From contig ONFK01000209.1 of NCBI GenBank assembly GCA_900317065.1, positions 1 through 11,130 of the forward strand: 11,130 bases of DNA, read 5' to 3'. The notes under the pieces are model-generated. The model did not search any database, was not told the origin of the DNA, and saw nothing but the letters and a program-made list of their open reading frames with translations. A program made the position numbers and the translations under genes. Shown here in pieces: positions 1 through 7,026 of the stretch. Positions within the stretch are counted from its first letter, which is position 1. Each line of letters begins with the position of its first letter. Origin of the DNA: an uncultured Bacteroidales bacterium. Lineage in GTDB: Bacteria; Bacteroidota; Bacteroidia; Bacteroidales; UBA932.

Positions 1-1
1 T

Positions 2-2713
2 TCGCTTCGCTACGGCAAGCTGAAAAACGGTCTCACCTATTACATCCTTCCGAACCGTTACCCCGAGGGAGAGGCGGTCTACCGCCTGTTCGTGAAGGCC
101 GGATCGCTTTATGAAGAAGACCGTCAGCGCGGCCTTGCGCACTTCCTGGAGCACCTTGCCTTCAACGGCACCGAGCATTTTCCAGAGGACGGTATGGTAA
201 AAGTGCTGGAGCGCTACGGCGCATCTTTCGGTAAAGACCTGAACGCCCATACATCATACGGCGAGACGGTCTACAAACTTCAGTTGCCCACCGCTCCGGA
301 AGCCCTGGTGGACACCACCCTCCTGATTCTGCGGGACTGGGCGCGCGGGCTCAGCATCGACTCCCTGCAGGTAGAGAAGGAACGCGGCGTCATCCTTTCC
401 GAACGTCTGCAGCGCCGCAAAGCCGGGCAGGCCGCAAGCGATGCATTTCTCGAAGAGGTACTGGGCGATAGCCGCTATGCTCTCCGCCGCACGATAGGCG
501 ATACCCTGGTGATACAGAACTGCACAGTAAAGGACATCCGCGATTTCTACGAATGCTGGTACCGCCCGTCCCTGATGGCAGTCGCCGTCGTGGGAGATGT
601 GGATCCGGACGCGATGGAAGCCCGCATCAAGGCTCTTTTCTCCGATATGCCGAAAGTGAAGCGTCCCAAGCCCCGGCAGTACGGCATCCCCCCTTACGAA
701 GACTTCGCCGCCCGTGTGGTCTTCGATTCGACGCTTACCGATATCAAACTGGATATCATGCAGAAGGCCCCTGCCCGTACACCGGTTGCAAGCGAAAAAG
801 ATTTTCGCCCTTATTTGGTTCGCACAATGGCGAACCGTCTGGCAAAACAGCGTCTGGCGCGCCTTTCCTTCGACGGGAAGGACTACAAGGATGTTTCCCT
901 TGGCGTCTCCGGCCTTCTTGGCGCCGTGGAGGTGGCAGATCTTTCCGTTCAGCTCCAGAAGGGCAAGGTGGCGTCTGGTATCGAACAGGCTCTGGCCGCC
1001 GCCCGGCAGATACTGGACTATGGATTCACTGCCACCGAAATAGAGCAGGTGCGGCGCAGCCTCCTGTCGGCATATCGCAACCGCACCAATCCCAAATACC
1101 GGACATCTTCCTCCGCATTGATGGAAGAGGTCTATAATGCCTTTTATCTGGGGGACGCCCTGCTCGACCCCCGGACGGAATACGAACTGATGGAGAAGTA
1201 TCTGCCGACGGTGGACTCCCTGACGCTCGTATCCTGCCTTCATGAAATTTACTCCAGGGCTCCTTTCCACGCCATGCTGCGCGCACCTGCGTCTCTGCGG
1301 GACGAATGCGGCGGCGATGCCTGGCTGGACTCCCTGGTCCGCAGTTCTTTCGCCATCCCGGCAGAGGCCTACGGATTCGCTCTGGAGATACCTTCCGAAC
1401 TTTGTGCCGCGCCGGTTCCCGGAAGCATCGTATCCGAAACAAGACATCCGGAACTTGACCTCGTGGACTGGCAGCTCTCCAACGGCGCGCGTGCGCTGTA
1501 TCGCCGGAGCGGGCTCAGCCGCAACAAAATCAGCCTTTCGGGCAGCCGTGCCGGAGGTTTCGCCGCCCTGGATTCGGCTGACTACTATAACGGGATCTTC
1601 GCCGACAGGATAATCCCCGGAAGCGGCGCCGGAGATTTCAGCCGGGACGCCCTGCGTTTCTTCATGTCCGGGAATTCCGCATCCGCCATCTTCATTGGGG
1701 CTCCCGGCCGCACGGGCATCCTGTGCTCCGCAGTGGACGAAGACATCGAGTCCATGTTCAAACTCTTCTATCTCCGCTGGACGAGGCCCCGGCTGGATGA
1801 GGATTATGCCCGACTGATGATTCAGAAGTCGGTCGAGAGCTACCGCAGCAAGGAGCCCGATCCGCAGGCGGATTTCTCCAGGGAACTGGGATATCTCTTG
1901 TCCGGATCCAATTATACGAATGCCGAACTGACCGATTCCCTGATACTGTCGCAGGTGCGCCCGGACCGCCTGCTGCCGGTGTTCAACCAGCTGTATGGCA
2001 GTGCCGACGGCTACACTTTCGTGCTGACCGCCGATGCGGACGAATCGGTCGTGCGACCTTATGTCGAACAGTACCTGGCCGCTCTCCCCGGAGGCCCCGC
2101 CCGCACTGAGCGCCTCGCTCCCGACCGCGTCGTTCCCCGCAGGGACACTTCGCTGATCCGGCATACGTCCAAGACCGAAAGGACCATGGTTTCGCTGATA
2201 TTCCAGGGCACGGACAGCCCGTGCCTTTCCGTAGTGGAAAACCAGATGGAACTCGGAGCGGTGAAGGCCGTGCTGCGCACCGCCCTGATGAAGCGCCTGC
2301 GCGAAGACATGGGCAAGGTCTATAGCGTGGGCGTGTCCTCTTCCGCGGCAAAATATCCGTCCTACATAGAACGCACGAGCATCCAGTTCTCTTGCAAGGG
2401 CGAAGATGCGTCGCTGCTGGCCGCTGAAAGCCTGCGCGTGGTGCGGGAACTTGTAGATGATCCTTCTTCCTTTGCACAGACTCTCGCCGACGTGAAAGCC
2501 AATCTGAAAAAAGATCACAGCCTCGACTTGCAGAAGAGCAGCTGGTATGCGTCTTACATCAGGGATTCTATATACTACGGCGAAGAAGACTGGAGCCTTC
2601 CAGGGCGCTACTCCGAGCTTGTGGACGGACTTGATCCCGAGAGAATCGCCGCCCGTATCGGGAGTATTCTCACCGAACCTATGGTAACAGCCATACTTTA
2701 TCCGGCTCAGTAG
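2..2713 (+). CDS. M16 family zinc metallopeptidase (insulinase/pitrilysin type), 5' end outside window
   Basis: The frame is open to the left edge, so the true start, probably with a signal peptide, lies outside; 903 residues are visible. Counting from base 2, the inverted zinc motif HFLEH is at residues 47-51 and the likely third zinc ligand is Glu127 in VEKERG, 76 residues further on, the spacing known for M16 enzymes. A second half-domain without HxxEH follows, starting near HPELDLVDWQLSNGAR; near the C terminus KRLREDMGKVYSVGV is the usual M16 substrate-binding block. The size and two-half layout match the large secreted M16 peptidases (about 930 residues) of Bacteroidetes, thought to degrade peptides in the periplasm or at the surface. 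It ends with TAG two bases before the next gene, so cotranscription is likely. No break or internal gap is visible. The exact substrate is unknown. Confidence 0.93.
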   Translation, partial: SLRYGKLKNGLTYYILPNRYPEGEAVYRLFVKAGSLYEEDRQRGLAHFLEHLAFNGTEHFPEDGMVKVLERYGASFGKDLNAHTSYGETVYKLQLPTAPEALVDTTLLILRDWARGLSIDSLQVEKERGVILSERLQRRKAGQAASDAFLEEVLGDSRYALRRTIGDTLVIQNCTVKDIRDFYECWYRPSLMAVAVVGDVDPDAMEARIKALFSDMPKVKRPKPRQYGIPPYEDFAARVVFDSTLTDIKLDIMQKAPARTPVASEKDFRPYLVRTMANRLAKQRLARLSFDGKDYKDVSLGVSGLLGAVEVADLSVQLQKGKVASGIEQALAAARQILDYGFTATEIEQVRRSLLSAYRNRTNPKYRTSSSALMEEVYNAFYLGDALLDPRTEYELMEKYLPTVDSLTLVSCLHEIYSRAPFHAMLRAPASLRDECGGDAWLDSLVRSSFAIPAEAYGFALEIPSELCAAPVPGSIVSETRHPELDLVDWQLSNGARALYRRSGLSRNKISLSGSRAGGFAALDSADYYNGIFADRIIPGSGAGDFSRDALRFFMSGNSASAIFIGAPGRTGILCSAVDEDIESMFKLFYLRWTRPRLDEDYARLMIQKSVESYRSKEPDPQADFSRELGYLLSGSNYTNAELTDSLILSQVRPDRLLPVFNQLYGSADGYTFVLTADADESVVRPYVEQYLAALPGGPARTERLAPDRVVPRRDTSLIRHTSKTERTMVSLIFQGTDSPCLSVVENQMELGAVKAVLRTALMKRLREDMGKVYSVGVSSSAAKYPSYIERTSIQFSCKGEDASLLAAESLRVVRELVDDPSSFAQTLADVKANLKKDHSLDLQKSSWYASYIRDSIYYGEEDWSLPGRYSELVDGLDPERIAARIGSILTEPMVTAILYPAQ

Positions 2714-2715
2714 CA

Positions 2716-3069
2716 ATGAAACGCATAATCCCCATACTGCTGTTGCTGTGGGCTTTTCCTTTATGGAGCCAGCCGTCCGGAATGCGCATCCGCCCCGGCC
2801 AGGGTGGCGACAGGCCCTTTTTTGTGTCGCTCGAGGTGGCGGATTCCCTTTCCGGGGAGCCCGTTCCCTTTGCTTCCGTATATCTGAAACCGGCGAAAGA
2901 CACCATCATCACCAATTTCACCCTTTCCGACAATAAAGGAAAGGCGGTGCTGGACAGGGTCGTGCGCGGAGAATACAGCGTAAACATCGAGATGATGGGC
3001 TATCTGCCCTACAGAAGACAAGCAGATGCTGGAGGCAGCCACGGTTTCGGCTGCGGTGGCCCCGGTTGA
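2716..3069 (+). CDS. N-terminal fragment of outer-membrane beta-barrel protein (frame-broken gene, part 1)
   Basis: The fragment starts with ATG two bases after the M16 stop. Residues 1-18 (MKRIIPILLLLWAFPLWS) are a signal peptide. Residues about 36-100 are a carboxypeptidase-regulatory-like beta-sandwich (SGEPVPFASVYL, then RGEYSVNIEMMGYLPY), the usual N-terminal domain of Bacteroidetes outer-membrane receptors. After GYLPYR at about 3015 the reading becomes unlike the family and stops at 3067-3069. The family sequence resumes in the second frame at EDKQMLEAATVSA, from about 3014. Relatives normally carry about 20 more residues between these two blocks, so the join looks like a small deletion whose length is not a multiple of three, not a single-base slip. 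Taken alone it would be a secreted stub without a barrel. A sequencing or assembly fault cannot be excluded. Confidence 0.8.
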   Translation: MKRIIPILLLLWAFPLWSQPSGMRIRPGQGGDRPFFVSLEVADSLSGEPVPFASVYLKPAKDTIITNFTLSDNKGKAVLDRVVRGEYSVNIEMMGYLPYRRQADAGGSHGFGCGGPG

Positions 3070-5512
3070 GTTGAAGGGGGATACGTTGGTCTATAATGCT
3101 GCCGCCTATTCCATAGCCGAGAACGACGTGCTGAAGGATCTTCTCAAAAAGATGCCAGGCATCGAGGTGGATGAGGACGGCTCCGTGAAAGTTCAGGGAG
3201 AGAGCGTGAACCAGATTACGGTGAACGGGCGCACTTTCTTTATGGGCGACAGGCGGGCTGCGCTGGACAATCTTCCCGCCAAGGCGGTGGAGAAGATCAA
3301 AGTGACCGACCACGAGTCGGATATGGAGAAGGTTACCGGAATCAAGAACAATTCCGCGACGCGTTCCAGGAATATGGACGTGTCTCTGAAGCAGGAGTAC
3401 AGCAACGGCACTTTCGGTAATATCCAGGCCAACGGAGGTGCGTCCCTGCCCTCCAAAGATCAGGATGAGATGCTGGCCGGCATCCCCTTCCTGTGGAACA
3501 CATCCGGGCTGCTTTCCTCGTTCGGCAAAACCGACCAGATTACTTTCATAGGGCGTGGCCAGAATGTGGACAACGGTTCCCGCATGGCAGCCCGTAAGAG
3601 CTCCGGCCTGACCACCGGCGGCCAGGCAGGCGTCAACTACAATACCGACCGCATAAAGAAGGTGGATGCCGGCGTAAGTGTCTATTACAACTGGACTTCC
3701 AAAGACGATGCTTCGCGTTCCACAAGCGAGGAATTCCCCCTTTCGGGCGATGAAGTGCATTCTGTCAAAACCGGCAATTCCACTACCGACGCGCATCAGG
3801 TGACGGCCAGTATGAGCCTGCGGCCCAAGCACGTGCGCGGCTACATGTTCAATTTCGATCCCCGTATCACTTTCCGGGACCAGAGTTCGGTCAGCACTTC
3901 CACGTCGGCCTCCGAGGTTAACGGCGCGCAGAGCAACAGCTCCAATTCGAACAACAGTTCCAATTCGAGGTCTCTGAGTTCGAACGGAAAACTGGTATTC
4001 GCTTACGGCAAGTTCGCCAAGAAGGGCCGTTCCGTGAGTGTCAACGGGCAATACAGTGTAGGCGGCAGCAAGGGCGGCAGCAGGGACTACTCCCTTACCC
4101 GGTATGCGGCATCCGGATCTTCCAGTGAGCGGGATCTGCATTACGACAATAACGGCGGCAACGGGTCCGGCAGTCTTATGGTAGGTTATGCGGAGCCGAT
4201 AGCCGATAAATGGAAAATCCAGACTGTGCTGGACGGGAGCGTCTCCCGTTCCCGGCAGAACAAGGATGCGTTCAATGCAGACGGCAGCGTCAACGATTAT
4301 TATACCACCGCTTCGCTGAACAGGTCTCTCACCGGCCGCGGAGCGCTTCTGGCGCAATACAGCACGGGCGGTTCGGTTTTGCAGGCAGGTATCTCCGTGA
4401 ACTCCAGCAATCTCTACACTTATTCCAAGTCTCTGGGTCTGGAAAAGGAACTCGGAATAGGGGAGTGGCAGTGGAACTGGGCTCCGGAACTGAGTTATGC
4501 GTACGGAGGTTTCTTCTTGTCCTACCGGGGGAATTCTTCCCAGCCCGGCCAGGACAGAATGATTTCGCTGCTGGATATTACCGACCCTCTGCGCATCTCT
4601 ACGGGTAATATCTATCTGCGACAGGGGTTCACGCATTCCGTGACCCTCCGCACGGGAAGCGGCGGGCGCCGGAGAGGACGTGTCAGTATGGAAGACAGGC
4701 TCTCCGGAGTTCGTGACCCGAAACGCAAGTCCGTCAGTCTCGTCATGTCGGCTTCCATGCAGCATAATTCTGTGGTGAGCGCCACCTGGTACGACGCCGA
4801 CCGCGTGCGCTATACCGTTCCGGTGAATACGCGCCGGCCCGCCTGGTCCGTGAATAGTACTGTCAGCGGCTATCAGGCAGTGGACAAGAGCCAGCATTGG
4901 CGACTGATGTATACCGTGTCGATGAATTTCAGGTCCAGCGTGAATTATCAGCCTGCAGGCACGCTGCCCGGAATCGACAGCAAGGCCTTCGACTACAACG
5001 CTTTTATGGCGGATTTCTGGGGAGATGCTTCGGGTAACCGATTCTACGACGGCAGCAGCGGTTTCCGTGAGAGCCTGACGAGGCAGCTTGGCTACAAAGC
5101 CAATCTGGACCTGACCTATTCCAATCCCGGCAAACTGCGTTTTACCTTTACGAACGCTTTCTCCGGCAGCAACGCCTGGTATTCCCTCGACCGCAAGGCC
5201 AACACGAACACCTATGTTTATACCCTTTCGCTGGATGCCTCATATACGACTCCGCACCAGTTCATGTTGAACGGGTATTACTCACTGCAGCGCTACTTCG
5301 GCTATTCCGACAGTTTCTCCAATACAACCAATTCGCTCAACTTCTTCGTGAGCAAGGACTGGCGGGCATTCACTTTCAGTGCGCAGGCCGTGGACATCCT
5401 GAATAACGGCCTCTACATCTCGCACGGTGTCACCTGGCGCTTCGGCCGTATGGGGGGCGTTCAGATGAATCGTGCCAACAAGGCTTCGGAAAGCATTCAA
5501 AGGGACTTTTGA
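3026..5512 (+). CDS. Outer-membrane beta-barrel / TonB-dependent receptor-like protein (frame-broken gene, part 2)
   Basis: This is the main body of the gene that begins at 2716. Family sequence is recognisable from EDKQMLEAATVSA, 12 bases before the nominal ATG at 3026, so that ATG is internal and not a real start. The plug-like part follows (PGIEVDEDGSVKVQGESV, NQITVNGRTFFMGD, LPAKAVEKIKV), then a long barrel rich in Ser, Asn, Gly and aromatics. Late barrel blocks include NSVVSATWYD, VRYTVPVNTRRPAWS and YNAFMADFWGDASGNRFYD, and the end is TWRFGRM. This matches the outer-membrane beta-barrel family of Bacteroidetes (PF14905-like), SusC-related but without a visible SusD partner. The ligand is unknown. 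Without the signal peptide from part 1 the product could not reach the outer membrane, so the gene is probably inactive if the sequence is right. TGA is three bases before the phosphoesterase start. Confidence 0.85.
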   Translation: MLEAATVSAAVAPVELKGDTLVYNAAAYSIAENDVLKDLLKKMPGIEVDEDGSVKVQGESVNQITVNGRTFFMGDRRAALDNLPAKAVEKIKVTDHESDMEKVTGIKNNSATRSRNMDVSLKQEYSNGTFGNIQANGGASLPSKDQDEMLAGIPFLWNTSGLLSSFGKTDQITFIGRGQNVDNGSRMAARKSSGLTTGGQAGVNYNTDRIKKVDAGVSVYYNWTSKDDASRSTSEEFPLSGDEVHSVKTGNSTTDAHQVTASMSLRPKHVRGYMFNFDPRITFRDQSSVSTSTSASEVNGAQSNSSNSNNSSNSRSLSSNGKLVFAYGKFAKKGRSVSVNGQYSVGGSKGGSRDYSLTRYAASGSSSERDLHYDNNGGNGSGSLMVGYAEPIADKWKIQTVLDGSVSRSRQNKDAFNADGSVNDYYTTASLNRSLTGRGALLAQYSTGGSVLQAGISVNSSNLYTYSKSLGLEKELGIGEWQWNWAPELSYAYGGFFLSYRGNSSQPGQDRMISLLDITDPLRISTGNIYLRQGFTHSVTLRTGSGGRRRGRVSMEDRLSGVRDPKRKSVSLVMSASMQHNSVVSATWYDADRVRYTVPVNTRRPAWSVNSTVSGYQAVDKSQHWRLMYTVSMNFRSSVNYQPAGTLPGIDSKAFDYNAFMADFWGDASGNRFYDGSSGFRESLTRQLGYKANLDLTYSNPGKLRFTFTNAFSGSNAWYSLDRKANTNTYVYTLSLDASYTTPHQFMLNGYYSLQRYFGYSDSFSNTTNSLNFFVSKDWRAFTFSAQAVDILNNGLYISHGVTWRFGRMGGVQMNRANKASESIQRDF

Positions 5513-5515
5513 TTT

Positions 5516-6835
5516 ATGAAACGTGTACTCTGTTTACTGCTGGCGTCGCTGCTGGTGCTCCCGCTTGGAGCCCGGCGTCTCCGAGTGGCGTTTGTGGGTG
5601 ACCCCCAGGTGGATAATGAAAAGGAACTGAGCTATGCGCGCCGATCGATTTACGATGAACTGCGCGGGCGTTCCGACCTGGACATGGCCATTTTTCTCGG
5701 CGACCTGGTAAATGACGACGTGTCCCTGCTGGCTCCCACCCGGGCCGTGCTCGATTCACTGCCTTATGCCTGGGCCAGCGTGCCGGGCAATCACGACCGG
5801 GACGTTTATCACGTAAAAGGCAAGGCGAGGGACATGGCGACATATTCGCGTGTCATCCATGCCACGGATACCACCTTCGAGCGCGGCGGAGTCTGTTTTA
5901 TCATGATGGACGATGTCCGACTGGAAGGCACCGGCGGCTATGAAGGAGGGTTTCGGGAAGATCAGAAGCTCTGGCTGCGTGAACGTCTGGAGGCTCTTCC
6001 CGCCGACAGGCTCGCGGTCCTGTGCGCCCATATCCCGTTCAATGAATTCAAGGCGAAGGATTCCCTCGAAACCATACTGAGCGTGCATCCGAAAATTTTG
6101 CTGATGTGCGGCCATACGCATACTATGGCCCGGAGCAGGCTGGTTTTCCCCGGTGGACTGGAAGTGGAGGAAGTGCTTGCGGGTGCAGCCTGCGGCTCAT
6201 GGTGGCGCGGCCGGCCCGACAGGCACGGTATACCTTCGGCGACGCAGAACTGCGGAGCTCCGCGCTCTTATTATGTGGTTGATTTCAAGGACGGTGATTA
6301 CCGCCTGGATTACAAGGTGATAGGGGAGTCCGCCTCTGTCAAGGCATCGGCCGTGCTGGTAGATTCCACGAGATTGGTTCTCAATATCTACGGCGGTGCT
6401 CTGGATGGTTCTGTGCAGGTGAAATTGCCCGGCCGCCGCGGCTGGATCACCGTTCCCCGCCGTGCCGAAGTGGCTCCCGAGGTCGAGGAGACGTACCGCT
6501 TCAACAAGACACTGGAAAAACGCAGCCGCAATCCTCTGTTCATCCCCATGCTCCGGCGCAAGTCGCCTCATATCTGGGCTCTGGACCTTTCCGACGACCC
6601 GGCCGCCCTGGCTGCGCTGCGCACTGCCGCATCGGGGCTCAGGCTGGACGCCTCCGATGTCGCGCCTGAGTTCAAGCCCGATGCTCCCGATGCCGTGCCT
6701 GGGTTCAAGCCCGACGCTCCCGATGCCGTGCGGTCTGCATCCGGCACCCCGGCACGCCCCATCCGCATACGCTACCGCGATCCGTCAATGCGCTTCAACT
6801 GCCGAACCATCATAAGGCACTTGCCCAATCCCTGA
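5516..6835 (+). CDS. Secreted calcineurin-like metallophosphoesterase
   Basis: The start ATG is three bases after the preceding stop and is followed by a signal peptide (MKRVLCLLLASLLVLPLGA). The metallophosphoesterase motifs appear in order: GDPQ (28-31), GDLVND (62-67), GNHDRD (91-96), AHIPF (171-175) and GHTHT (199-203), so the two-metal site looks complete. GSWWRG (227-232) opens the C-terminal beta domain usual in Bacteroidetes members (MetallophosC-like), which ends around SPHIWALDLSDD. The separate N-terminal beta domain found in many relatives is absent: the catalytic domain follows the signal peptide directly. Residues 378-405 are a degenerate 11-residue tandem repeat (FKPDAPDAVPG), inside what should be the last strands of the C-terminal domain. 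The substrate is unknown, a phosphomono- or phosphodiester hydrolysed outside the cytoplasm. It is the last gene of the plus-strand cluster. Confidence 0.9.
   Translation: MKRVLCLLLASLLVLPLGARRLRVAFVGDPQVDNEKELSYARRSIYDELRGRSDLDMAIFLGDLVNDDVSLLAPTRAVLDSLPYAWASVPGNHDRDVYHVKGKARDMATYSRVIHATDTTFERGGVCFIMMDDVRLEGTGGYEGGFREDQKLWLRERLEALPADRLAVLCAHIPFNEFKAKDSLETILSVHPKILLMCGHTHTMARSRLVFPGGLEVEEVLAGAACGSWWRGRPDRHGIPSATQNCGAPRSYYVVDFKDGDYRLDYKVIGESASVKASAVLVDSTRLVLNIYGGALDGSVQVKLPGRRGWITVPRRAEVAPEVEETYRFNKTLEKRSRNPLFIPMLRRKSPHIWALDLSDDPAALAALRTAASGLRLDASDVAPEFKPDAPDAVPGFKPDAPDAVRSASGTPARPIRIRYRDPSMRFNCRTIIRHLPNP
6647..6736 (+). repeat. 33-bp in-frame tandem repeat in the phosphoesterase gene
   Basis: Two near-identical 33-base units (6671-6703 and 6704-6736) begin with TTCAAGCCCGA and encode FKPDAPDAVPG and FKPDAPDAVRS. 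A diverged partial unit precedes them at 6647-6670 (DASDVAPE). The period is a multiple of three, so copy number can change without breaking the frame. The Pro/Asp/Ala composition suggests a flexible linker. Confidence 0.85.
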
Positions 6836-6858
6836 AAACCGGCCCGCACCTCGCGCTG

Positions 6859-6888
6859 CAGACACGGAAACAGACCTCCCGGTGTCTG
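6859..6888 (+). terminator. Possible hairpin terminator downstream of the phosphoesterase gene
   Basis: Arms CAGACAC (6859-6865) and GTGTCTG (6882-6888) form a 7-bp stem with a 16-base loop, 24 bases after the stop codon. There is no U-tract, so intrinsic termination is uncertain. Position is the main argument. Confidence 0.3.
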
Positions 6889-6919
6889 GAGCGGCCCTTC
6901 CCGTCGTCTGGTTCGCCGC

Positions 6920-6977
6920 ACCTAAAGTGACCCTTCAGGTGCTCCCGGTCCTACAGAAAATGACCGACCGGGAGCAC
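6920..6977 (+). repeat. Palindromic intergenic repeat, copy 1
   Basis: A perfect 12-bp inverted repeat has arms GTGCTCCCGGTC (6939-6950) and GACCGGGAGCAC (6966-6977) around a 15-base loop, preceded by ACCTAAAG and CCCTTCAGG. Positions 6920-6973 match the reverse complement of 10781-10834 at 52 of 54 bases by eye. Both copies lie downstream of a gene and have the same orientation relative to it. No T-run follows. It could be a REP/BIME-like element or a conserved 3'-end structure. Confidence 0.85.
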
Positions 6978-7026
6978 TTCACCATCCCGGAGACCATGGT
7001 GTGACAATATGCGGATTAAGCCGAGG

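Noticed and set aside
254..2716. 820-codon open frame on the minus strand
   Set aside because: Antisense to the M16 gene, whose motifs are clear. Its translation has no recognisable domain; GC-rich codon bias explains the lack of stops.
3026..3028. ATG as a true start of a separate receptor gene
   Set aside because: Family sequence EDKQ continues upstream of it in the same frame, and there would be no signal peptide.
3010..3030. Programmed ribosomal frameshift in the receptor gene
   Set aside because: No slippery heptamer or downstream structure was seen, and residues expected by homology are missing, which frameshifting cannot restore.
2918..4897. 659-codon open frame on the minus strand
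   Set aside because: Antisense to the beta-barrel gene, with no motifs and no signal peptide.
6980..7001. Small hairpin CACCAT / ATGGTG after repeat copy 1
   Set aside because: Only a 6-bp stem, not repeated at the second locus; likely chance.
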